Source of the DNA: an uncultured Rhodocyclaceae bacterium
GTDB taxonomy: Bacteria > Pseudomonadota > Gammaproteobacteria > Burkholderiales > Rhodocyclaceae
Reading direction: 5' to 3'
DNA length: 5,677 nucleotides
NCBI GenBank assembly: GCA_903930805.1
Contig: CAIYZZ010000193.1
Coordinates: 1 to 5,677, forward strand
Positions 1-4,945 of this stretch are shown here, in pieces (position 1 is the stretch's first letter; each line of letters starts with the position of its first letter). Both the position numbers and the translations under genes were made by a program. The notes beneath the pieces were generated by a model, which saw only the letters and a program-made list of their open reading frames with translations, had not been told where the DNA came from and ran no database searches.

Positions 1-1
1 A

Positions 2-604
2 GACCTGGCGCACAAGCTCGGTTTCAAGCACACGGACGATATGTTCCTCGCCGCTGCACGGGGAGATGTTGGCATACGGGCAATTCAAGTTGCGTTGCGT
101 GGCGATGTCGCGGCACCGGAATCCGCACCGGAAATCCAGACACACCGCGCCAAATCGGAAGGCACTGGTCAGATTCTGATCGTTGGCATGGACAAGCTGA
201 TGACGCAACTCGGCCGCTGCTGTAAGCCGGTTCCGCCCGATGCCATCGCCGGCTTCGTTACACGCGGGCGCGGCGTGTCGGTGCATCGTGTCGAATGCGC
301 CAACTTCCGCAATATGGCGGCGCGCAACCCGGAACGTGTCATAGACACCCAGTGGGGTGGCAAAAACGAATCGATCTACGCCTGCGATCTGCGCGTTGAG
401 GCGGCCGATCGGCAAGGCTTGCTGCGCGATATATCCGATGTGCTGTCGAAAGAAAAGGTTAACGTTACCGCCGTCAACACACAGTCGAAGAACGGCGTGG
501 CGCGCATGGCCTTCACTGTTGAACTCGGCAGTGCCGCCCAGTTGCAGCGCATTCTCGCCGTGCTGGGTGAGGTTGAGGGGGTAGCGCAGGTGGGCCGTGG
601 CTAA
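2..604 (+). CDS. relA: RelA-type (p)ppGpp synthetase, C-terminal fragment (5' end outside window)
   Basis: This is the last 200 residues of a long RelA/SpoT homologue, a cytoplasmic ribosome-associated enzyme that makes the alarmone (p)ppGpp in the stringent response. The reading frame is open from base 2, so the hydrolase/synthetase and TGS domains lie upstream. Visible residues about 55-110 form the zinc-finger-like (CC/ZFD) domain. It has adjacent Cys at 73 and 74, His at 95 and Cys at 99, the same spacing I recall for the CC-H-C set of E. coli RelA. Residues about 126-200 form the ACT domain, including the stretch DRQGLLRDISDVLSKEKVNV. The RGRGVSVHR segment matches RelA; SpoT usually has GKGLVIH-like sequence there. 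The stop is TAA at 602-604. Whether this protein also keeps hydrolase activity cannot be judged from the visible part. The family assignment is secure; the choice of relA over a generic bifunctional rel is a good inference. Confidence 0.93.
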   Translation, partial: DLAHKLGFKHTDDMFLAAARGDVGIRAIQVALRGDVAAPESAPEIQTHRAKSEGTGQILIVGMDKLMTQLGRCCKPVPPDAIAGFVTRGRGVSVHRVECANFRNMAARNPERVIDTQWGGKNESIYACDLRVEAADRQGLLRDISDVLSKEKVNVTAVNTQSKNGVARMAFTVELGSAAQLQRILAVLGEVEGVAQVGRG

Positions 605-609
605 ATAAT

Positions 610-693
610 GGCCCCCCACGCTCATAAGTTCATTTCGCTGCCCCCTACAGGGGGGCCTTGCCTCTCTTGGGGCTGCCCGGCGAGAGGCAAGGC
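610..693. repeat. Intergenic stem-loop repeat, betaproteobacterial REP-like type
   Basis: This segment is built of nested inverted repeats. GGCCCCCC at 610-617 is matched by GGGGGGCC at 650-657, with a smaller CCCCC/GGGGG hairpin at 641-655 inside. A perfect 12-bp pair, GCCTTGCCTCTC (655-666) and GAGAGGCAAGGC (682-693), encloses a 15-nt loop containing TTGGGGCTGCCCGGC. The overall pattern (CCCCCACGCTC, then CGCTGCCCCC, a G-run, and TTGGGGC-GCCCGGC between complementary arms) resembles a dispersed intergenic repeat I recall from many betaproteobacterial genomes. The structure is seen directly; the family membership is from memory. The right arm ends exactly at the base before the acyltransferase ATG and contains its Shine-Dalgarno sequence. 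The repeat may also act as a transcription barrier after relA, though no U-tract follows. Confidence 0.7.
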
Positions 694-1788
694 ATGACAA
701 CGCCTTCGCTGCGTTCCCGCGTCCTGCTCATCGACCTGCTCAAGGCGATGGCAGCCCAACTCATCGTTTTGCACCATCTCGCCTGGTTTGGCCCCTTGAG
801 TGAGCAGGTAGTCGGGCTGGGTTACGGATCTGCGGAAATCATCGGCTGGTTCGCCAATTACGGGCGCTATGCCGTGGCGGTTTTCATTGTCACCAGCGGG
901 TTTCTCTCGGCGCAGTTCCTGCCCATGCGCGGTCTGCAACCCGGCGACACACCGGGCTGCCTGATCCGGGAACGCTATTTTCGCCTGGCCATGCCATTCG
1001 CGGTTGCCCTGCTGCTAGCGATCATCTGTAACCTCCTGGCACGTCAATGGATGAGCCACGATTCGCTCGGCTCACCGCCGCAGTTGCTGCAGTTCCTCGC
1101 CCACGTGCTGATGCTGCAGGGCGTGTTGGGCGTTGAGGCCCTGTCGGCAGGGGTCTGGTATGTGGCGATCGACTTCCAACTCTATGTGCTTTTTGTGCTG
1201 CTGCTTTGGCTTGGCCAGAGTCTGACGCACCTCACCCGCCGTCCCGCCGGCGCCGACTTTTCGGGCGGAGCACTGGTATTGCTGGTTGCATTGGCATCAC
1301 TGTTCTATTTCAATCTCAATGCGCGGTGGGACAACACCGCCCTGTATTTCTTCGGTGCTTACGCTTTTGGCGTCGGTAGTGGGTGGGCTATCCGCTCCGA
1401 GCAACGCATCCGGTTTCTCTGGTTGATCAGTATTGCCGGTCTGCTAGCCTTATGGGTAGATTTTCGCCCACGTCTGGCGGTTTCCCTCCTTACAGCCCTG
1501 ACGCTTGGCTGCAGCCGCTTGCATATTCCGCACTGGGAAGTACGGCTGGTGCATTACCTCGGGGGAACCTCCTATGCACTGTTCCTCGTCCATTTCCCTG
1601 TTTATCTGATTGTTAGCGCCGTGTTTCAGCACTTTGGGCTGAATACGCCAGCACTCAGTGTCTTGGGTCTGGGCGTGACATGGATGTCCAGTATGCTCGC
1701 TGCACACTCTTTCCATCGCCGGGTCGAGTTGCCTTTGGGGCGTTATCGCAAGCACCGGATGCAGTGCAGCTCAAGACAAAGAAAATAG
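694..1788 (+). CDS. Acyltransferase_3-family integral membrane acyltransferase
   Basis: The 364-aa protein is hydrophobic and polytopic, with about nine or ten probable membrane segments (roughly residues 10-30, 55-75, 98-116, 130-150, 152-174, 190-208, 214-232, 240-255, 258-272, 290-312 and 320-338, some short). Family signs are the His pair 27-28 in the first segment, RERYFRLAMPFAVAL at 92-106 (the basic turn followed by a helix), GVWYVAIDFQLYVLF at 153-167, LGGTSYALFLVHFPVYLI at 289-306 and HRRVELP near the C-terminus. Members transfer acetyl or other acyl groups to surface sugars, lipids or exported substrates in the inner membrane; the substrate here is unknown. I chose ATG 694 because GAGAGG at 682-687 is well spaced and the conserved region begins right after it. 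An in-frame TTG at 658 lies inside the repeat and is unlikely. No O-antigen or capsule genes are visible nearby, so context does not narrow the substrate. Confidence 0.85.
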   Translation: MTTPSLRSRVLLIDLLKAMAAQLIVLHHLAWFGPLSEQVVGLGYGSAEIIGWFANYGRYAVAVFIVTSGFLSAQFLPMRGLQPGDTPGCLIRERYFRLAMPFAVALLLAIICNLLARQWMSHDSLGSPPQLLQFLAHVLMLQGVLGVEALSAGVWYVAIDFQLYVLFVLLLWLGQSLTHLTRRPAGADFSGGALVLLVALASLFYFNLNARWDNTALYFFGAYAFGVGSGWAIRSEQRIRFLWLISIAGLLALWVDFRPRLAVSLLTALTLGCSRLHIPHWEVRLVHYLGGTSYALFLVHFPVYLIVSAVFQHFGLNTPALSVLGLGVTWMSSMLAAHSFHRRVELPLGRYRKHRMQCSSRQRK

Positions 1789-1804
1789 GCCTGTTTATTG
1801 CTTT
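1787..1804 (+). promoter_or_regulatory. Candidate sigma-54 (-24/-12) promoter for the FliD-like gene
   Basis: The sequence AGGCCTGTTTATTGCTTT fits the sigma-54 layout TGGCACG-N4-TTGCW with exact spacing. The -24 GG is at 1788-1789 and the -12 GC at 1800-1801, with TTGC intact and matches at the C and final G of the upstream element. It overlaps the acyltransferase stop codon. Transcription would start near 1812-1813, giving a leader of about 43 nt with the hairpin at 1817-1830 near its 5' end. Sigma-54 commonly drives flagellar genes, which fits the downstream product. It is a motif match only; the upstream element deviates at three positions and no activator site was identified. Confidence 0.4.
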
Positions 1805-1816
1805 GTTCGTGATACC

Positions 1817-1830
1817 GGGTGCTCGCACCC
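1817..1830 (+). other. Hairpin in the leader of the FliD-like gene
   Basis: GGGTGCTCGCACCC is a perfect inverted repeat that folds as a 5-6 bp GC-rich stem with a very small loop. It lies 13 nt upstream of the Shine-Dalgarno GGAGGAA (1844-1850). No T-run follows, so it is not a normal intrinsic terminator for the preceding gene. If the sigma-54-like promoter is real, the hairpin sits near the 5' end of the mRNA and could stabilise it. Confidence 0.4.
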
Positions 1831-1855
1831 ACCTTTCGGCTCCGGAGGAAACATC

Positions 1856-2695
1856 ATGAACATCACGCCCGCCAGCATCCAGCTTGAGATTGCCAGCTTT
1901 CGCAGTCAGGCATTGAGTGCCTTGATGAGTACATCGTCGACAGGCACGGAGACGGCAAATTTTGCCGACATCCTCGGCACGAAAACATCGGAAGCCACCA
2001 GCGGTGGCCGCAACCTGACGTTGAAAGACCCAGAATCTGCCTTCAAGATGATGTCACAGATCAACAATCACGAAGTCGACTTCAAGGCACAGTATTCCGA
2101 GCTCAGCGAAATGGGTAACTCTGTAGCGCATATGGAAGAGGTGGGCCGCCAGCTCAGCGATGTCGATCAGACGACGGCTAACGCCGATATTGTGGCGCAG
2201 TTGCAGGGTTTCGTCGCCCAATACAACACTTGGGAAGACCGTTTCGACCAGGATATTGAGACCGGCGGCGTGCTGAATAATGTTCAGGCAGCGGAGGTAT
2301 CGATCTACGAACTGGAGCAGAGCGTCAAGAATATCTTCAATGGTGCTGCTGATGGCATCAATGGCCTCGGCGACCTTGGCATCAGCATCGACCCGGTGAC
2401 CAAACAGGCATCGCTGGACACCGCAAAGCTTGAATCTGTCCTGGCCAACAACAAGGGCGGGGCGGTGAATGCCATCGACGCATTCAGCGCCAACTTTGCC
2501 AAGTCGGCCGACCTGTTGAATTCGGACGGCAACTTCATCCAGAATGCACTCGACAATCGTAGTCGGGCTGTCGATTTCATCGCGAATAACCGCGCAAGCC
2601 TGGAAACCGAATTCGGCACCGGTGACGCGGCGAAGCCGACAGGAGATGTGGCGAAGGCACTGGCAGCCTATGAGCAGGCTTTCGGTATCGGGTAG
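1856..2695 (+). CDS. FliD C-terminal-domain-like protein (orphan flagellar-related or hypothetical)
   Basis: This 279-aa, soluble-looking protein has no signal peptide or membrane segment. Residues about 108-245 resemble the C-terminal region of FliD (flagellar hook-associated protein 2, the filament cap). A helical part, DIVAQLQGFVAQYN (111-124), is followed by the typical LGDLGISIDPVTKQASLDTA stretch (171-190) with LESVLANN just after it, and by a helix-rich tail. The first 60 residues are rich in Ser, Thr and Ala, and residues 60-100 look like an amphipathic helix; I do not recognise this half. True FliD proteins are usually well over 400 aa and carry a conserved N-terminal domain, which is missing here. 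The start at ATG 1856 is supported by GGAGGAA at 1844-1850. No other flagellar gene is in view. It may be a filament-associated or secreted accessory protein, or a conserved hypothetical of unrelated function. The ORF is secure; the functional label is tentative. Confidence 0.6.
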   Translation: MNITPASIQLEIASFRSQALSALMSTSSTGTETANFADILGTKTSEATSGGRNLTLKDPESAFKMMSQINNHEVDFKAQYSELSEMGNSVAHMEEVGRQLSDVDQTTANADIVAQLQGFVAQYNTWEDRFDQDIETGGVLNNVQAAEVSIYELEQSVKNIFNGAADGINGLGDLGISIDPVTKQASLDTAKLESVLANNKGGAVNAIDAFSANFAKSADLLNSDGNFIQNALDNRSRAVDFIANNRASLETEFGTGDAAKPTGDVAKALAAYEQAFGIG

Positions 2696-2707
2696 TACAG
2701 ATTTGAA

Positions 2708-2740
2708 GCCCACGCGGGGCAAAAGAATCGGAATCGATTC
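2708..2740. other. Two small hairpins between convergent genes
   Basis: In the 43-bp gap between the convergent genes, GCCC (2708-2711) pairs with GGGC (2717-2720), and GAATCG (2725-2730) pairs perfectly with CGATTC (2735-2740) around a GAAT loop. The second hairpin runs into the stop codon of the minus-strand gene. Neither has a following T-run on either strand, so a role as a bidirectional terminator is only a weak possibility based on position. Confidence 0.2.
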
Positions 2741-2984
2741 AGTGCAGCACCAGCCGGAAACCAGGCGGCATGCGCAGCGTTTCCTCTGTCTCCACGATGA
2801 ACAATCCATGCAGCACGGCATGGATTTTCGCCACCATTAACAGGGGCAGAACCTGACTCTCTTCCAGCACCAGTTCTTCTCCCGTTTTGAGTGCAGAACT
2901 CAGCGGCCCATACTGAAAGCCGTCGGTGCTGTCGCAACCGATCAGGTCATGCAAATTTGTCGCCGGTGTGCAGTGGTATCTCAT
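2739..2984 (-). CDS. Hypothetical 81-aa protein, last gene of the moaA-mobA operon
   Basis: I do not recognise this small protein. It starts at ATG 2984-2982, preceded by a good GGAGA Shine-Dalgarno about 7 nt away, which supports translation. It has Cys at 5 and 17 and several His (4, 12, 55, 59, 81) that could bind a metal. An acidic segment (GEELVLEESQ, 35-44) is followed by a hydrophobic stretch (VLPLLMVAKIHAVLHGLFIV, 45-64) that looks more like a buried strand/helix core than a membrane span. It lies 58 bp downstream of mobA on the same strand with no terminator between, so cotranscription with moaA and mobA is likely. That is the only hint of a link to molybdenum cofactor metabolism. 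It converges with the FliD-like gene. The ORF seems real from the ribosome binding site, position and balanced composition. Confidence 0.6.
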   Translation of the reverse strand: MRYHCTPATNLHDLIGCDSTDGFQYGPLSSALKTGEELVLEESQVLPLLMVAKIHAVLHGLFIVETEETLRMPPGFRLVLH

Positions 2985-3042
2985 GATGCATCTCCATTTC
3001 CGTTGGGAGAGTTAACGACTGGAAAGGGAGCAAGTTGAGTAC

Positions 3043-3630
3043 CTAGCGGGCCAACCCCAGTAGTTCATTAGGCGTATTCAGGTTGTCGAATGCACTGGCA
3101 TCGGAAAAATTCACCTCCATCGCGCCTTGTTCGCGGCACCAACCGCCCATCTTGCGGTCGCCGGCGGCAAGATAGGCCTCGAGCGCCGGCAACATTTCAC
3201 GTCGGCAAAGCAGAAAAGTTGGCTGCATGCGGCCTGCTACCGTAGCAACGGCACTGCTGGCACCTTGAATCTCGGTTGTAGCAAGCAAACGTGCAACCAG
3301 GTCACCCGGCAGGGCAGGGCAGTCACACGAGCAGGTGACGAGCCACGGAGTAGTGCAGGCGGAAAGACCCACTGCAAGTCCGGCCAGCGGTCCTTGGTAA
3401 TCGTCCAAGCTGTCGGTCAGTACTGGGTAGCCGAAGGCAGCATAGGCATCGAGGTTGCGATTGGCGCTGATCAGCAAGTTAGCCACCTGTGGTGCCAGAC
3501 GGTCGATCACATGCGCCACGAGAGGTCGATTCTGATATGGCAACAGACCCTTGTCGGCCCCGCCCATGCGGCTGCCGGCACCGCCGGCAAGAATCAGCCC
3601 GGTAACCGCATTGGCCAACTTGTCAGCCAC
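3043..3630 (-). CDS. mobA: Molybdenum cofactor guanylyltransferase MobA
   Basis: MobA transfers GMP from GTP to molybdopterin, giving the guanine dinucleotide (bis-MGD) cofactor of DMSO-reductase-family enzymes; it acts in the cytoplasm. The nucleotide-binding signature [15 protein letters not shown] spans residues 14-28. YQGPLAGL (78-85), the Mg-binding Asp in CSCDCP (Asp103) and the C-terminal NLNTPNEL (183-190) also match the family. At 195 aa it is the usual length. The start I chose is GTG at 3630-3628, which overlaps the moaA stop by 8 nt and implies translational coupling. TTG at 3618, with GGTGG about 8 nt upstream, is an alternative giving 191 aa. The frame stays open upstream to 3795, but that part is only the shadow of moaA. 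Function is confident; the exact start is not. Confidence 0.92.
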   Translation of the reverse strand: MADKLANAVTGLILAGGAGSRMGGADKGLLPYQNRPLVAHVIDRLAPQVANLLISANRNLDAYAAFGYPVLTDSLDDYQGPLAGLAVGLSACTTPWLVTCSCDCPALPGDLVARLLATTEIQGASSAVATVAGRMQPTFLLCRREMLPALEAYLAAGDRKMGGWCREQGAMEVNFSDASAFDNLNTPNELLGLAR

Positions 3631-4639
3631 CGATGTAGGACATCTCGATCTTGCGAAAATCCGGCGTGGCCGCCATGCGCAGTTGCGAGTAGCGGTCCTG
3701 CCGTGCCTGCCAGATGTAGGCGATGGAAGCATCCAGTGCGGCGTCATCCGGCTCGGCACGGAGCAGGGCGCGCAAATCATGGCCGGACTGGGCAAACAGG
3801 CAGGTGTAGAGCTTGCCCTCGGTAGAGAGCCGGATACGGGTGCAGGTGTCGCAAAACGCCCGCGTTACCGACGAAATCACGCCAATCTCACCCGCCCCAT
3901 CTTTATAGCGCCATCGCTGAGCCACCTCACCCGGGTAGTTCGGGTCGATTGGTGCGAGCGGAAACTCGGCGTCGATGTGGCGTACCACCTCGGCCGAAGG
4001 TACCACCTCTTCGAGCTTCCAACCGTTACTGCTGCCAACGTCCATGTATTCGATAAAGCGCAGGATGTGGCCGGAGCCGCGAAAGTGGCGCGCCAGTGGC
4101 AGGATTTGCTGATCGTTTGCACCGCGTTTTACTACCACGTTGACCTTGATCGGCCCGAGCCCGGTAGCCGCCGCCGCCTCGATGCCTGCCAGGACCTTGG
4201 AGACAGGAAAGTCGACATCGTTCATACGCTGGAATACCGCATCGTCGAGTGCATCAAGACTCACCGTAATGCGCTGCAGACCAGCGGCGCGCAAAGCCGT
4301 CGCTTTTTGCGCCAGCAGGGAACCATTCGTGGTAAGGGTAATTTCGAGGTCGGGAATCGCCGTCAGTAGCTCGATGAGTTTTTCCACGTTATGCCGTAGC
4401 AGTGGCTCGCCACCGGTCAGTCGGATCTTTTTTACCCCACGCGCAGCGAACACACGCGCCAGCCGGGTAATTTCTTCGAATGAGAGCAGATCGACGCGTG
4501 GCAAAAACGGGTAATCGCGCCCGAACACCGTCTTTGGCATGCAATAGACGCAGCGAAAATTGCAGCGATCGGTGATCGAGATGCGCAGGTCGCGCACCGG
4601 GCGGCCGAGGGCGTCTAGGAGGGGCGGGAAAGAATTCAC
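3623..4639 (-). CDS. moaA: GTP 3',8-cyclase MoaA (radical SAM)
   Basis: MoaA is the radical S-adenosylmethionine enzyme that, with MoaC, converts GTP to cyclic pyranopterin monophosphate, the first step of molybdenum cofactor synthesis. The radical SAM cluster motif CxxxCxxC is at Cys26, 30 and 33, followed by the SAM-binding TGGEPLL (75-81). The second, GTP-binding iron-sulfur site CX2CX13C is at Cys263, 266 and 280, with Arg268 and Arg270 next to it. The protein ends in the essential Gly-Gly (337-338). At 338 aa it fits betaproteobacterial homologues. The start is uncertain: GTG 4639 sits just before the conserved [20 protein letters not shown] region but has no Shine-Dalgarno. A GTG at 4726 would add 29 unconserved-looking residues, also without a clear ribosome binding site. 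It heads the minus-strand operon with mobA. Confidence 0.95.
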   Translation of the reverse strand: MNSFPPLLDALGRPVRDLRISITDRCNFRCVYCMPKTVFGRDYPFLPRVDLLSFEEITRLARVFAARGVKKIRLTGGEPLLRHNVEKLIELLTAIPDLEITLTTNGSLLAQKATALRAAGLQRITVSLDALDDAVFQRMNDVDFPVSKVLAGIEAAAATGLGPIKVNVVVKRGANDQQILPLARHFRGSGHILRFIEYMDVGSSNGWKLEEVVPSAEVVRHIDAEFPLAPIDPNYPGEVAQRWRYKDGAGEIGVISSVTRAFCDTCTRIRLSTEGKLYTCLFAQSGHDLRALLRAEPDDAALDASIAYIWQARQDRYSQLRMAATPDFRKIEMSYIGG

Positions 4640-4645
4640 GGCACC

Positions 4646-4651
4646 ATTATA
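4646..4651 (-). promoter_or_regulatory. Perfect -10 hexamer TATAAT next to the moaA start
   Basis: On the minus strand a consensus TATAAT ends 6 nt before the GTG start at 4639, as TATAATGGTGCCGTG. Transcription from it would begin at about the first base of the start codon, which would make moaA leaderless. I could not find a good -35 box at 16-18 nt spacing (the best are AAGGTT/AGGTTT), so this is a half-supported promoter. A TTGACT at 4686-4681 lies 29 nt from the hexamer, too far to pair with it. Confidence 0.3.
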
Positions 4652-4790
4652 AGGAGCGGACAGCGGGAAACCTTTTCCTGAGTCAAGCAATACCGCCCCG
4701 CTCAGGGCTCGATTGGTACAAACCACGTAAGCTAAAAGTCGGTGCTAGTTCTTTTCTTCCTCTTTGGAAAGGACCGCTCTTGCCCGGTAA

Positions 4791-4884
4791 AGTGTCGATC
4801 AGAATCAAGGTAAGAAATGGGATATGCCGGCTGGTATTATCGTCACAAGGCGCAAAGCTGTCCGGGGGCGTTTAGAGTGTCGAT
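4791..4884 (+). repeat. Direct repeat pair AGTGTCGAT in the hydrolase leader
   Basis: AGTGTCGAT occurs at 4791-4799 and again at 4876-4884, 85 bp apart. Each copy is followed within a few bases by CAAGG and a short purine tract (CAAGGTAAG and CAAGGAAG). The pairing could mark two copies of a regulatory site or a small decayed duplication; chance is also possible. Confidence 0.3.
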
Positions 4885-4945
4885 TGCAAGGAAGCGTGAA
4901 ATTTCACTACTGCGTAACCCGCTGACTTTCGGTCGGCTCAAATGA
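4817..4945 (+). CDS. Possible 42-aa leader ORF overlapping the MBL hydrolase start (ATGA)
   Basis: An ATG at 4817, preceded by AAGG at 4807-4810 with 6-nt spacing, opens a 42-codon frame. Its TGA (4943-4945) overlaps the ATG of the hydrolase (4942-4944) as AAATGA. The predicted peptide begins MGYAGWYYRHKAQSC and is basic in its second half (SIARKREISLLR). I recognise no family. Its support is the ribosome binding site, the exact stop/start overlap and the lack of a Shine-Dalgarno for the hydrolase itself, which together fit translational coupling. Against it, a 42-codon frame can occur by chance and there is no conservation evidence. It also contains the palindrome at 4896-4907. Confidence 0.3.
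   Translation: MGYAGWYYRHKAQSCPGAFRVSIARKREISLLRNPLTFGRLK
4896..4907. promoter_or_regulatory. Perfect 12-bp palindrome, operator-like
   Basis: GTGAAATTTCAC is a perfect palindrome centred about 40 bp upstream of the hydrolase ATG. Its symmetry and AT-rich centre are typical of a dimeric regulator's binding site. I could not assign it to a named regulator. It lies within the small ORF at 4817-4945, and a role as a coding-sequence coincidence cannot be excluded. Confidence 0.35.

Larger units (their letters stand above)
4640..4941. other. Divergent intergenic region between moaA and the MBL hydrolase gene
   Basis: These roughly 300 bp separate two divergently transcribed genes and should hold both promoters. 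No tRNA, signal recognition particle RNA, 6S RNA or convincing molybdenum cofactor riboswitch fold was seen by eye. It contains the moaA-side TATAAT, a 9-bp direct repeat (AGTGTCGAT at 4791-4799 and 4876-4884), a perfect palindrome at 4896-4907 and a 42-codon ORF at 4817-4945. A weak plus-strand pair, TTGGAA at 4764-4769 and TAAAGT at 4788-4793 (18-nt spacer), is a possible but poor promoter for the hydrolase. Confidence 0.6.

Noticed and set aside
658..693. TTG 658 as the start of the acyltransferase, adding 12 residues
   Set aside because: The added residues are encoded by the inverted repeat, there is no ribosome binding site before TTG, and ATG 694 has one.
2708..2740. Intrinsic bidirectional terminator between the convergent genes
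   Set aside because: The stems are short and no T-run follows on either strand; kept only as a low-confidence pair of hairpins.
2054..2821. A 255-codon minus-strand frame opposite the FliD-like gene
   Set aside because: It is antisense to a well-supported gene, has unusual Cys/Arg-rich composition, no family resemblance and no ribosome binding site seen.
3551..4369. A 272-codon plus-strand frame opposite moaA and the start of mobA, and a similar one at 3127-3825
   Set aside because: Both lie antisense to genes with clear catalytic motifs, and their translations look like shadows of high-GC coding sequence.
4640..4741. Molybdenum cofactor riboswitch upstream of moaA
   Set aside because: I could not recognise the conserved Moco RNA core on the minus strand, and the best -10 box leaves no leader. 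A covariance-model search would settle it.
4764..4793. Plus-strand sigma-70 pair TTGGAA / TAAAGT, or a sigma-54 site at 4771-4784
   Set aside because: The -10 matches only 4 of 6 bases and the sigma-54-like match is one base short in spacing, so neither is listed as a promoter.
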